In this document: one piece after another, positions 34,643 to 47,600 of the stretch
Numbering within the stretch: the first letter of the stretch is position 1
Layout of the letters: each line of letters begins with the position of its first letter
Notes under the pieces: generated by a model
Told to the model about the DNA's origin: nothing
Seen by the model: the letters and a program-made list of their open reading frames with translations, nothing else
The model's database searches: none
Assembly: GCF_002112505.1 (NCBI RefSeq)
Contig: NZ_NEHW01000001.1
Location: forward strand, 1 to 64,000
DNA length: 64,000 bases
Origin: Pseudomonas sp. R28(2017)
Lineage (GTDB): Bacteria; Pseudomonadota; Gammaproteobacteria; Pseudomonadales; Pseudomonadaceae
Reading direction: 5' to 3'
Position numbers and translations under genes: made by a program

Positions 34643-35353
34643 ATGAATCTACTCAGCTTAATAGACCTGTGCTTCAGCTATGAAGACATGCCGCTAATGA
34701 AAGAAGTAGCACTCAACCTAGAACCAGGGGAATTGATAGGCATTTTAGGGAACAACGGCACCGGCAAAACAACATTATTTGATCTTATCTGCAATATAAA
34801 AAAACCTTCAAGCGGACACATTTTCAACTCAGCAAAGAGACAAATTTATCTTACCCAAATCCTTACACCTCCACCCTTGCTACGCATGAGCGAAACAGGT
34901 GATCTCATCAGGCACCTGAACTCATCCATTGTCCCTACCCAAAGCGAAATGCTGGCCCGCTTAGCAAGATGGTCACCGTCACTTTACAAACGGTACAGCT
35001 TAATCTCCCAGAAAAAAGTCGCCCGCTGCAGCTACGGCGAGATCCGCAGCTACTTCACGCTTACGCTTTTACTGCTAGAGAGCGATTTGATCATCCTCGA
35101 CGAACCGACTGCAGGCGTGGATGCAGAATTCCGGCATTTCATATGGCTAGCCATTAACAGTGCGCGCCAAGAAGGTGCGAGCGTGCTGGTATCCTCCCAT
35201 TACACCGAAGAGATCGCGGCAAATTGTGACCGCTTCTACATGCTTGCAAACCAGCGGCTTGAGGCGTTTGATAGCGGCGGAGAATTTATGTCGCGTTACA
35301 ACGCTTCATCACTCGATGAGGCATTCATCAAAGCGTCCTCTCATGAGGATTGA
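34643..35353 (+). CDS. mcbF: McbF-like ABC exporter ATPase
   Basis: A 236-residue ATPase beginning one base after the permease. Walker A is GNNGTGKT (residues 36-43), the signature is an unusual CSYGE (129-133) instead of LSGGQ, Walker B is LIILDEPTAGVD (149-160) and the switch His is in SSHYTEE (His186). Its TGA stop (35351-35353) falls exactly at the junction with repeat copy 2, so the last residues may have been set by the recombination. No mcbG-like pentapeptide gene follows. Confidence 0.87.
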   Translation: MNLLSLIDLCFSYEDMPLMKEVALNLEPGELIGILGNNGTGKTTLFDLICNIKKPSSGHIFNSAKRQIYLTQILTPPPLLRMSETGDLIRHLNSSIVPTQSEMLARLARWSPSLYKRYSLISQKKVARCSYGEIRSYFTLTLLLLESDLIILDEPTAGVDAEFRHFIWLAINSARQEGASVLVSSHYTEEIAANCDRFYMLANQRLEAFDSGGEFMSRYNASSLDEAFIKASSHED

Positions 35354-35425
35354 CAGGGTAACCTGCAGAGCCAGCAAGGGGCACCGCGACCAGAGCTGCT
35401 TGGCAAGATCCTCGGCAAGCGCTGA
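35354..35425 (+). pseudogene. 3' fragment of dsbG
   Basis: The 72 bp encode the last 23 codons and stop of dsbG with one substitution relative to 29677-29748. It has no start and is a by-product of the duplication. Confidence 0.88.
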
Positions 35426-35442
35426 TACCTCGGTTGCCAGTT

Positions 35443-35580
35443 CCGGCCTCTTCGCGGGCAAGCCCGCTCCCACAGGGACCTCGCTGGATCAAGCCTTGCG
35501 GAGTACCTGTGGGAGCAACTGTCTTGCTCAATTTCTAGAATCTGGCGCGACTCCTGTGGTAGCGGGCTTGCCCGCGAATG
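35443..35580. repeat. REP pair in repeat copy 2
   Basis: REP cores at 35443-35477 and, inverted, at 35552-35580, with the same internal partial copy as at 29766-29906. The right-hand core has GTGGTAGCGGG where copy 1 has GTGGGAGCGGG. Confidence 0.8.
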
Positions 35581-35596
35581 GGGCGCAAAGCGCCCC
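35580..35596 (-). terminator. Hairpin behind pvdL
   Basis: GGGGCGC-AAA-GCGCCCC, a perfect 7-bp stem, lies 9 bp beyond the pvdL stop. No U-tract follows, so termination may be partial or rely on Rho and the adjacent REP pair. It would limit pvdL transcription running antisense into the microcin cassette. Confidence 0.55.
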
Positions 35597-35604
35597 CCTA
35601 CGGT

Positions 35605-38600
35605 CTAAAGCCCTTCGAGCTCAGCCATCAGGTCACTGAGCCGATCCGCCTTGCCCTCATCCAGCGCACTGCCCTGCAACCCACGCACATACTCGGCCAA
35701 CTCTTCCACCGTGCTGCACTCGAACATCGCACGCAACGGCACGTTCAATTGCAGCTGCTTCTGCACCCGCGAAGCGATCTGCGTGGCCAGCAGCGAATGC
35801 CCGCCCAGCTCGAAGAAGTTGTCATGCACCCCGACCCGTTCGGCCTTGAGCACATCGCCCCAGATACCGGCCAGCACCGCTTCCAGCTCATCCCGCGGTG
35901 CCAGGTAGGCCTGGTTGTGCTGCCCACCGATCTCGATGGCCGGCAACGCCTTGCGGTCGAGCTTGCCGTTGGCGTTGTGCGGCAGGCTGGCGAACCAGCC
36001 CCAGTGCAGCGGCACCATGTACTCCGGAAGCTCCGCACGCAGGCGCTGCTTGACCTGCTCCAGCAACGCGGCATCGGCAACCACACCCTGGTGTGCCACC
36101 AGGTAACCAACCAGGTGCTTGCCATTGGCGCTCTCCTGCACGCCCACCGCCGCATCGCGAAGCTCGGCCTGCTCGTGCAGGCGCGCCTCGATCTCGCCCA
36201 GTTCGATACGGTAGCCGCGGATCTTCACCTGGTGGTCGATGCGCCCTACATACTCGAGCACCCCGTCCGGGCGCTGGCGCGCCAGGTCACCCGTACGGTA
36301 CAGGCGCTCGCCCGGCGCCCCGTGCGGGTGCGGGATGAAGGCCAGTGCCGTGCGCACCGGGTCGCCGACATAGCCGCGACCGACGCCGGTACCGGCCACA
36401 CACAGCTCACCCACCGCACCCAGCGGGACCAGGGCCTGATCTTCGCCATACAGATACAGCCGGTTGTTGTCGGTCGGCGTGCCGATCGGCAGGTAACTGC
36501 CGCGGGTCGAGGCCATGTCGACGCGGAAGAAGGCCACATCATCCGAGCACTCTGCCGGCCCGTAGGCATTGACCAGGCCAACCTGCGGATAACGCTGCAG
36601 CCATTGCGCAGCAAGCTCCGGCGGCATCGCCTCGCCGGTCGGCAACATCCAGCGCAGGCCATCGAGCGCCTGATGATCGTTGGCCAGCATGCCCTGGATC
36701 AACGACGGCACGCTTTCCAGCACACTGATACCAGTGGCTTGCACATGCGCCAGCAAACCTTGTGGGTCATGGGCGATGGCGTTCGGCACGATCTCCACCC
36801 TGGCGCCGAACAACGGCGCGGCGAGGAACTGCCAGACCGAAATGTCGAAGCTCTGCGAGGCGGTCTGGGCGATCACGTCGCGCTCGCTCAAGGCCAGGTA
36901 CGGCACCTTGCTCAGCTGGTTGTTGAGCATCCCGCGCTGCTCGACCATCACGCCCTTGGGCAACCCGGTGGAGCCGGAGGTGTAGATCACGTAAGCCAGG
37001 TTGTCCGGCCCGCTGTGGATGCCTGGGTTGTGGCTGGCGATGCTGCTGCCCTGCACCTCCTCCCACACCAGCAACTGTGGCCGCGCCACACCGGCCAGCT
37101 CATCCAGCAGCTGGCGCGCCTGCCCGGCACAAGCCGCGCTGCACACCAGCACCGGCGTGCGGCTCAGTTCGACGATACGCTGCAGCCGTGCCGACGGCAG
37201 GCCCGGGTCCAGCGGCAGGTAGCCGGCGCCAGCCTTGAAGCTGCCGACGATCATGCCCAGCAGCGGCAAGCCCCGCTCGGCCAGCAAGGCAACCGGTTGG
37301 TCGATGGCCACGCCTGCACCGACCAGGGCATGGCCCAGGCGGTTGGCCGCCAGGTTCAGCCCGGCATAGTCATACGACGCTTCGAGGCAGCGGGCGACTG
37401 TTCGCTCAGGGTGGGCAGCCACCTGCGCTTCGAACAGTGCCACGTAGCTCTGCTCCAGCGGGTAGGCATGCTCGGTGCGGTTGCAGTCGTCGAGCAGGAA
37501 GCGCTGTTCGTCCGCGCCCAGCAACGGCAAGGCACTCACCTCCCCTTCAAAGCCTTGCACCAGCGCCAGCAGCAGGCGCTTGAACTCAGCCAGCAAGCGT
37601 TCGACGGTCGGGTAGTCGAAGTAGCGCTGGTCGAATGACAGGTGCAGGCCCAGGTCATCGCCCGGGTAGCACACCGCCGTCAGCGGGAAGTTGGTGTGGG
37701 TGCGGCCTGAGTCGGAGCTGGCATTGAGGTGCTGGGCGTGGTCGAGCACTGCGGTTTCCACCGGTGCGTTCTCGAACACGAACAGGCTGTTGAACAGCGG
37801 TTGGCCCTTGTGCAGTTCGCTGCACTCCTGGATCGCCACCAGCGGCAGGTACTCGTACTCGCGCAGCTCCATGTTGCGTTCCAGCAAGCCCTGCAGCCAC
37901 TGGCGCACGCTACGGCGCTGGCCCGGCTCGGGCAGCTGCACGCGCAGGGCGATACTGTTGATGAACAGGCCGACCGTGCGCTGCATCTGCGGCAGGCTCA
38001 CCGGGCGCCCGGCCACGGTCACGCCGAAGGCCACGTCGCGATCGCCGCTGTAGCGCGCCAGCACCAGCGCCCAGGCCGCCTGGGCGAAGGTGTTGATGGT
38101 CAGCTGGTGGGCCTGGGCCAGTTCGCGCAGGCGCACGCCGTCGCTCACCTCCAGGCGCGTGTAGCAGTCGCCCACCACCATGCCGTCACCGGCGTGATCG
38201 TTGCGCAACGGGCGGTCGCTGGGCAGCGCCGTGGCGCGTTCGAAACCGGCCAGGTTGGCCTGCCACCAGCGGCGCGCTTCGCCCATGTCCTGGCGCTGCA
38301 GCCAGCCGATGTAGTCGCGGTAGCGCGGCGGCACCGGCAACTGGGCCTGACGGCCTTCGCCGAGCGCCTGGTAGATCTCGAAGAAGTCGTTCATCAGCAA
38401 CGAACGGCACCAGGCATCGATGAGAATGTGGTGGTTGCTCATCATGAACCAGTAGCGCTGGTCATCGACCCGCACCAGGCGCAGGTGGAACGGTGCCTCC
38501 TGCAGCAGGGCAAAGCCCGTTTCCCGCTCCGCTTTGTGCAGGGCCTGCAGGCGCGCCTCCTGGGCGGCTTCATCAAGGCCGCGCCAGTCCTGATAATCCA

Positions 38601-41600
38601 CCGGCGTACGGCCCGGCTTGTGGATGATCTGCAGCATGGTCTCGCCAGCGTTCCAGCTGAACGAGGCGCGCAGGGCCTCGTGACGCGCCACCACGGCCTG
38701 CCAGGCCTGGGCGAAGCGCTCGGGGTCGAGCGCGCTGTTGATGCGGTAGCGGTCCTGCATGTAGTAAAGGCCGGTACCCGGCTCCAGCAGGGTGTGCAAC
38801 AGCATGCCCTCCTGCATCGGCGTCAGCGGGTAGACGTCTTCGATCCGGGCAGCGGGGACCGGCAGTGCATCGATCTGCGCCTGGGTCAGGTACGCCAGCG
38901 GGAAGTCCGATGGCGTGAAGCTGCCATTGCCATCGGCCAGGCAGTGGCTGACCAGGGCCAGCAGTTCCTGGCGGTAGGCCTCGGCCAATTGCGCGATGGT
39001 CCGCGGCTCATAACGCTCGCGGCTGTAGGTCCAACGCAGTTGCAGTGCGCCCCCGTAGACCTGGCCGTCGACGCTGAGCCAGTTCGGCAACGGCGCATCC
39101 AGGTCGTGAGCCAGGCCTGCCGGCGCATCCAGCGGCAGGAACAAGGCGGCCTCGTCGAACTGCTGGTCGAACTGCCCCAGGTAGTTGAAGGTGATGCGCG
39201 CCTGCGGCAGTGCCGCCATGCGTTCGCGGCTGGCAGCATCGCCCAGGTAGCGCAGAACACCGTAGCCCAGCCCCTTGTGCGGCACCTGACGCAGTTGCTC
39301 CTTGATGCGCTTGATCGATGTTCCGCGCGCGGCATCGTCATCGCCGACCTGCGGGTTCAGGCGCAGCGGGTAGGCGTTGGTGAACCAGCCGACGCTGCGG
39401 GTCAGGTCCATGTCCTCGAACAGGCCGTCGCGGCCGTGGCCTTCGAGCTGCACCAGCACTTCCTGATCACCACTCCAGCGGCACAGGGTGCGGGCCAGCG
39501 CGGTCAGCAGCAGGTCGTTGACCTGGGTGTGGTAGGCCGCCGGTGCCTCTTGCAGCAACTGCCGGGTCTGCGCCACGTCCAGGCTGATGGCCAAGGTGTC
39601 GGCATGCCGATGCAGGTTGCCACCCTGCGGATGATCGCACGGCAGTTCATGGCGCACGCTGCCGAGCTGGCCTTGCCACCAGCCCAGTTCGTCACGCAGT
39701 GAATCGCTGCCGGCGTAGCTGGCCAGGCGCGCGGCCCAGTCGGCCATGGCGTGGGTCTTGGCCGCCAGTGGCTGGCCGCGATACAGCGCCTGCAGGTCTT
39801 CGAGCAGCACGCGCCAGGACACGCCATCGACCACCAGGTGGTGGATCGCCAGCAACAGGCGCTGGGCGCCCTTCCCGTCACTGACCAGCAAGGCACGCAG
39901 CAGCGGGCCTCGCTCCAGGTCGAGGCTGCGTTGTACGTCGGTATACAGCGCCTGGCAGTCGGCGAAGTCGGCGACCGTGGCCGTCCACAGCAACTGCTCG
40001 GCAGACGGCGCGGCGAATGCGGCGCGGCCTTGGGTGAAGCGCAGGCGCAAGCTGTCGTGGTGCGCCACCAGCCCGGCCAGGGCCTGCTCCAGGGTGGCAC
40101 GGTCCAGTGGCTGGCGTGCCTCCAGCAACACCGCCTGGTTCCAGTGCTGCGGCTGGGCCACGTCACTGTCGAAGAACCAGTGCTGAATCGGCGTGAGGCC
40201 GCTGTACCCCTCGCGTGGGCCCTGCTCGATGCTGCTCGGCGCCGCGCTGCGGCTGACCACGGCGGCCAGGGTCTGGATGGTCTGGTGCTGGAACAGGTCA
40301 CGCGGGGTGAACTGCAGGCCCAGCTGGCGCGCACGGCTGACCACCTGAATCGACAGGATCGAATCGCCACCCAGCTCGAAGAAGTTGTCCTGCACACCCA
40401 CGCGGGAAGTGTTGAGCACTTCGCGCCAGACCTGCGCCAGTTGCTCCTCCAGCTCATTGGCCGGCGCCTGGTAGTGCTGACGCGCCTGTTCCAGGTCCGG
40501 TGCTGGCAGTGCGCGGCGGTCGAGCTTGCCGTTGCCCATCAACGGCAGGCGTTCGAGCAGCACCAGGTGCGCAGGCACCATGTAGTCCGGCAGGTGCTGA
40601 CGGGCATCGGCCTTGACCGCCTCACGCAGCCTGGACTGAGCCTCGCTGTCGGCAGTGGCCTGCTGGCAGACAAGGTAACCGACCAGCTGCTTGCCACCGG
40701 GCAGGTCGAGCGCAAGGACCACGGCCTCATCGACATCGGCATGTTCCTGCAGACGGCTTTCGATTTCACCCAGCTCGATGCGGAAGCCGCGGATCTTCAC
40801 CTGCTGGTCGGCACGGCCGACGTATTCCACCAGGCCATCGGCACGCAGGCGTACCAGGTCGCCGGTGCGGTACAGGCGCCCACCGTCGCGGCTGAACGGG
40901 TCGGCGACAAAACGCTCGGCGCTGAGGCCCGGGCGGTCGTGGTAACCCTGGGCCAGGCCGGCGCCGCCGACGTAGAGCTCACCGATCCCGCCTTGCGGCA
41001 GCAGGGCCAGGTCCTCGTCGAGGATGTAGGCGGTGCGGGCACCGATCACCCGGCCGATCGGCACGCTACCAGCGTCGGCGGGCATCACCTCCGGCGCCAG
41101 GCAGGCCAGCGGCATGACCACGGTTTCGGTGGGGCCGTAGGCGTTGAAGAACTGCTGCGGGACGAAGGCCTGGCGGATGCGCTGCAGGTGCTCGCCGGTG
41201 AGCGCTTCGCCACCGGTGATCACCAGCCGCACCGGCAGTTGCTCGCCCCGCCCGGCCAGGTACTGGGCCAGCTGGCTGCCATAGCTGGGGGTGAAGCCGA
41301 GCACGCTCACCTGCTGCTCACGCACCAGCTGGCAAATGTCATCGGCGCCCCATTGGCCCTGGGCGCGCAGCACCACACGGGCGCCGCACAGCAACGGCAC
41401 CAGCAACCGTTCACTGGCCGCGTCGAAGTTGATCGAATAGAAGTGCAGCTCGCAGTCATCGCTGCGCATGCCGAAGGCGTCGATCACGGCCTGGCAGTGC
41501 ATGCTGATTTCACCGTGGCTGACCACCACGCCCTTGGGCTTGCCGGTGGAGCCGGAGGTGTAGATCAGGTAGGCCTGATGCTGCGGCAGGTTGAGGTTGT

Positions 41601-44600
41601 CCAGCGGCGCATTGCTGTGGGCCGACAGGCTCGCGGCATCGTCTTCCAGGCTCCAGCGGGCCACGCCATCAGGCAATTCGCCAAGGGTTTCGAGCAGGGC
41701 GCGCTGGCTCAGCAGCAGGCCGATGCGGCTGTCCTCGATCATGTAGCGCAGGCGGTCGAGCGGGTACTCCGGGTCGAGCGGCACATAAGCACCACCGGCC
41801 TTGAGAATGGCCAGCAAGCCGACCACCATCTCCAGCGAACGCTCCAGCGCCAGGCCCACCCGCACCTGCGGGCCGACCCCGCGTTCACGCAGGGCGCGGG
41901 CCAGGCGGTTGGCCTGCTGGTCGAGCTCGGCGTAGGTCATGTGCTGGCCGGCGAAGGTCAGCGCCCCCGCGTTCGGTGTGCGTGCAGCCTGGGCAGCGAA
42001 CAGACCATGCAGGGTCTGGTCGAGGGCGAAGTCCTGTTCGCCCTGCAACTGGCCGATCAGCACCTGCTGCTCGGCATCGGCCAGCATCGGCAACTCGCAC
42101 AGGCGCTGTTGCGGGTTATCGAGCAGGCCGACCAGCAACTGCTGCCAGTGCTCGGCCATGCGCGCGATGCGCGGCGCATCGAACAGGTCGCGGCTGTAGG
42201 TCAGGCAGCAGCCCAGGCGGCCGTCGAGGTCGGTGACCTCCAGGTACAGGTCGAACTTGGTGGCGCTGGCGTCGTTGACCAGGTAATCCACCTGCATGCC
42301 AGCGAGCGTGCGGCTCTGCTGGAAGGCCCAGCGCTGCACGTTGCACATCACCTGGAACAGCGGGTTGTAGGCGCTGCTGCGCGGCGGTTGCAGGGCCTCG
42401 ACCAGCTGGTCGAACGGCAAGTCCTGGTGCGACTGGCCCTCAATGGCGGCCTGGCGCACCTGGTCGAGCAAGGCGGCGACGGTCATTTGCCCGTCCAGCT
42501 GGCAACGCAGCACCTGGGTGTTGAGGAAGGCGCCGATCAGGCCTTCGCTTTCCGGGCGGATACGGTTGGCCACTGGCGCGCCAATGCGCAGGTCGCGCTG
42601 GCCGCTGTAGCGGTGCAGCAACGCGGCCAGCGTGGCGGTCATGGTCATGAACAGGGTCAGCCCGCGTTGATGGTTGAAGGCGTGCACGCGGGCGACCAGC
42701 GCCGGGTCGAGGTCGAAGCGGTGCAGCTCGCCGCGGTGGCTCTGCACGGCCGGGCGCGGGCGGTCGGCGGGCAGCGCCAGCACGGGGTGCTCATCGCCCA
42801 GGCGGTCTTTCCAGTAGGCCAGCTGGCGTGCGCCCTCGCCGCTTTCCAGCCATTGCCGCTGCCACACGCTGTAGTCCAGGTATTGCACCGGCAGCGGTGC
42901 CAGTGGCGATTCTCGATCATCGACGAAGGCTTCGTAGAGCTCGCCCAACTCGCGAGCGAAAATGTCCATGGCCCAGCCTTCGGTGACGATGTGGTGCAGG
43001 GTCAGCACGAAGTAGTGTTCACGGTCTTCGGTCTTGGCCAGGCAGGCGCGCAGCAGCGGGCCGCGTTCCAGGTCGAACGGCTGGTGGGCCTGGTCGTCAG
43101 CCAGTTGCTGCAGGCGCTGCTGACGGGTATCGGCCGGTAGCGCGATGAAGTCCTGCCAGTCCAGTTGCAGCCCGCTGTCGTCGGCAACGCACTGGTACGG
43201 CACACCCTCGATGCTGGGGAAGGTGGTCCGCAGGGTTTCGTGGCGCACGATCAGCGCCTGCAGGGCGCGTTCGAAGGCATCCACATGCAGGGCGCCACGT
43301 AAACGCGCCATGCCGCCCACGTTGTAGGCGGGGCTGTCCGGCTCCATCTGCCAGAGGAACCACATGCGCTGCTGGGAGTACGACAGCGGCACGGCCTGGC
43401 GCCGGTCGACCAGGGCGATCTGGCCTTGCCGGTTGCACTCACCGGCAGCGCGGATGCGGGCGATCTCTGCACAGAACGCCGCCAGCTCGCTGGCTTCGAA
43501 CAGCGCCTTGAGCGGCAGCTCGACATCGCACGCCTGGCGGGTGCGCGAGACAATCTGGGTGGCCAGCAACGAGTGGCCGCCGAGGGCGAAGAAGTCGTCG
43601 TGCAGGCCCACCTGTGGCAGGTTCAGCACCTCGCGCCAGATGGCCGCAACCTGCTGCTGCAGCGCGGTCTGTGGCTCGACATGGGCACGCTGTTGCCAGA
43701 CCGGTGCGGGCAGCGCCTTGCGGTCGATCTTGCCGCTCGGGCCCAGCGGCATCTGCGCCAGGCCGATCAACTGGGACGGCACCATGTACGCCGGCAGTTG
43801 CTCGGCCAAGGCGGCCAGCAAGGCATCGGACTGTGCACTGCCGCTGCTGCCGCTATAGTAGCCGACCAGTTGCGCGCCGACCGCGTCCTGGTGGACCAGC
43901 ACCACGGCCTGTTCGACACCCGGCTGGGCCAGCAGGCAGGCCTGCACTTCTTCGGGCTCGACGCGGAAGCCGCGCACCTTCACCTGCTGATCGAGGCGCC
44001 CGAGGTACTCCAGGGCGGTGTTCTGCACCTGCCAGCGGGCGCGGTCACCGCTGCGGTACAGGCGCGCGCCGTTGCCGTCGGCCTGGGGCACGAAGCGCTC
44101 GGCAGTCAGGCCCGGGCGGCCCAGGTAACCACGGGCCAGGCCGGCACCGCCCAGGTACAGCTCGCCCGGCACGCCAGGCGCAGCCAGTTCAAGCTCATCG
44201 TCCAGTACCCGGCACAGCACGTTGCCCAATGGTCGACCGATCGGCGAGCGCTCGCCATCGGCTGCCTGGCAATGCCAGTGGGTGACATTGATGGCAGTTT
44301 CGGTCGGCCCGTAGCGGTTGTGCAACTGCACCTGCGGCAGCAGTTGCAGCACACGGTCACGCAGGTGCGAAGGGAGCGCCTCGCCACCTGAGAACAGCCG
44401 GCGCAAGCTGCTGCAGCCAGCGGCCAGCGGCTCCTGCACGAACACCTGCAGCAGCGGCGGCACGAAGTGCAGGGTGGTCACGCCATGCGCCTGCACCAGC
44501 GCGGCGATACGCTGCGGGTCGCGGTGCTCGCCGGGCCCGGCCAGCACCAGCTTGCAACCGGTGATCAGCGGCCAGAAGCACTCCCACACCGAGACGTCGA

Positions 44601-47600
44601 AGCTGATCGGCGCTTTTTGCATCAGCACGTCGCTTTCATCCAGCGTATAAGTGGATTGCATCCACTGCAGGCGCTCGGCCAGCGCGGCATGGGTGTTGCC
44701 CACGCCTTTCGGCCGGCCGGTGGAGCCGGAGGTGTAGATCACATAGGCCAGGTTGTCGCCGTGCAGGTGCAGGCCCGGCGCCTGGCTTGGCCAGCTGTCC
44801 AAGTGCAGCTGATCGAGGGCGATGGCGCTGACGCCGTCAACCTGCGGCAGCGTGCCAAGCAGGCTGCTGTGGCTGAGCAACAGGCTGGCCTGGCAGTCGC
44901 CAAGCATGTAGGCCAGGCGCTCGGCCGGGTAGTCGACATCCAGCGGCACATAGGCGCCACCTGCCTTGAGGATGGCCAGCAGGCCGACCAGCAGCTGCGG
45001 CGAACGCTCGAGGGCGATGGCCACGCAGGTGTCGGGGCCGACGCCTTTGTCGCGCAGGTAGTGCGCCAGGCGGTTGGCCTGCTGATGCAGCTCGGCGTAG
45101 CTGAGGCTGCCGCCCTCCCACACCAGGGCAGTGCGCTCCGGGGTCAGCCGGGCCTGTTCGTTGAGCTGCTCGACCAGCAGCTGCTGCGGAGCAGGCGCAG
45201 GTGCATCACCCCATGCCAGCAGTTGCTGGCGACCCTGCTCATCCAGCAGCTGGATGTCGCCCAACGGCAGTTGCGGCTGCGCGCAGACTTGCTCGAGCAG
45301 CGCCAGCAGGTGCTGGGCCAGGCGCTTGACGGTGCTGGCCTCGAACAGCTCGGCGGCGTAGTCGAAGGCCAGGCTCAGGCGGCCCTGGTGGTCCTCCTCG
45401 CTGTGCAGCTGCAGGTCGAACTTGGCTTCGCGGCTGTGCCACGGCAGCTCTTCGGCGAGCAGGCCCGGCAGGCGGCGCAACGCTGAAAGATCACGCTGCT
45501 GGTGGTTGAACATGACCTGGAACAACCCCTGCTCGCGGGCTTCGGGCAGGGCTTCGAGCAGTTGCTCGAACGGCAGGTCCTGGTTGGCCTGGGCGTCGAG
45601 GGTCGCCCCGCGCACCTGGGCCAGCAACTGCGTGAACGGCAGGCGGCCGTCCAGGTGCGCACGCAGCACCTGGGTGTTGATGAAGAAGCCGACCATGCCC
45701 TGGGTTTCCTGGCGCGGGCGGTTGGCGTTGGGCACGCCGACGCGGATGTCGGCCTGGCCGGTGTAACGGTGCAACAGGCCTTGCCAGGCCGCCAGCAGGA
45801 CCATGAACAGGCTGGCCTGCTGTTCGCCGGCCAGGCCCTTGAGGGCATCGCCCAGCCTGGCCGGCACTTTCACGCTCAGGCGTGCGGCACGGTTCTGATG
45901 GAGACTTGAGCGCGGCTGGTCCGGGTACAGGTCGAGCACGGGCGAAGTGTCGCCCAACGCGGCCTTCCAGTACGCCAGCTGGCGCGCACTCTCGCCCTCG
46001 GCCAGCCATTGGCGCTGCCAGGTGCCGTAATCGGCATAACCCAGTGTCAGCGGCGCCAGCCTGGCGTCCAGGCCCTGGCAACGGGCGGCATACAGTTTGG
46101 CGAATTCGTCGAGGAGGATGTTCAGCGACCAGCCATCGGCGACGATGTGATGCAAGGTCACCCACAGTTGATGGTCTTCATCATCCAGGCGCACCAGGGT
46201 CACGCGCAGCAGCGGGCCCTGAGTCAGGTCGAACGGTTGCCGGGCCTCGTCCTCGCGGCGCTGGCGCACGTGTTCAGGCGCCAGCCCTTCGAAGTCCAGG
46301 CGCTGAAGGCTGAACGGCTGCTCCGGCAACACATGCTGCAAGGCCTGCCCGTCTACTTCACTGAATACCGTGCGCAGCGATTCGTGGCGCGCCACCAACG
46401 CTTGAAATGCGCCTTCGAGCGCGGCTTCGTCCAGCTCGCCGCGCAGGTGCAGGCCTGCGGGAATGTTGTAGGCGGCAGACTGTGGCTGCAACTGCCAGGT
46501 CAGCCACAGGCGGTTCTGAGCCAGCGACTGCGGCAAGGCCTGGCCACGGTTCAGGGCCGTGATAGCGGTGGTTGCAGCGGCGCCTTCAGCCAGGATGGCC
46601 GCCACGCCAGCGCTGTATTCGGCCAGTGTCGGTGCCTCGAACAGGGTTCGAAGGCTCAGCGGGATAGCCAGCTCATCTGCCAGACGGGCTGTGACCTGGG
46701 TGGCCGCGATGGAGTTGCCGCCCAGCAGCAGGAAGTGATCGTCAGCGGCAACCGCCTCGACCTTGAGGACCTCGCGCCAGATGCCGGCGATGCATGCCTG
46801 CAGATCATCAGCCATTGCCGTCTCTGCAACCTGCCCGGCAGCCACGGGGAAGCGCGCATAGCAATCCAGGCTGCCGTCGTGCAGGCGCAGGCGGCAGGCC
46901 GAACGCTGCAGCTTGCCGCTGGAGGTCTTCGGCAATGCGCCCGGGTTGAGCAGCAGGACCACGGCTGGCGCCTGGCGGCAGGCATCGGCGATCACCTGGC
47001 GCAGGGTCTTGATCAGGTCCTCGGGTTTGACCGCCTTCTGCACGTTGCGGCTGATTTCCACCGCCACGCCGATGCCCTCCTCGCCCTGGTCGTCGACCGC
47101 GAACACGGCCACCCGGCCCTTGCGCAGCACGTCGACCTCACGTTCCAGGGTCTTTTCCAGGTCTTGCGGGTAAAGGTTCTGGCCGCGGACGATCAGCATG
47201 TCCTTCAGGCGCCCGGTGACGAACACCTCGCCATCACGCATGAAACCGAGGTCGCCGGTACGCAGCCAGGTCTGGCCATCCTGTTCGACGAAGGTGCGCG
47301 CCGTGGCCTCTGGGTTGCGCCAGTAACCCCGGGCGATGCTCGGGCCGCCGGCCCAGATCTCGCCGACCAGGTTGTCGCCCAGCACCGTCAGTTGCTGTGG
47401 CTCGACGATGCGCACCGCATGACCGGGCTGCGGGTAGCCACAGCTCATCAGCACACTGCCCTTGCCGGCTTCGGCTCGGTTGACGGCGAACGCCTCGGCG
47501 TCCAGCTCCAGCGCGCCGATGCCCTGGCCACGGCGGCTGCCACTGACGAACAAGGTGGCTTCGGCCAGGCCATAGCTGGCAAAGAAGCTGCCCGGCTGGA

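Larger units (their letters stand above)
35354..35981. repeat. Direct repeat copy 2 flanking the mcb-like cassette
   Basis: Starts with CAGGGTAACCTGCAGAG immediately after the mcbF-like stop codon and ends at TGCG inside pvdL. It mirrors 29677-30304. This copy carries the dsbG fragment and the intact end of pvdL. Confidence 0.92.

Noticed and set aside
29677..35981. Direct repeats as ends of an insertion sequence or attachment sites of an integrase
   Set aside because: They are long copies of local host genes, and no transposase or integrase gene lies between them.
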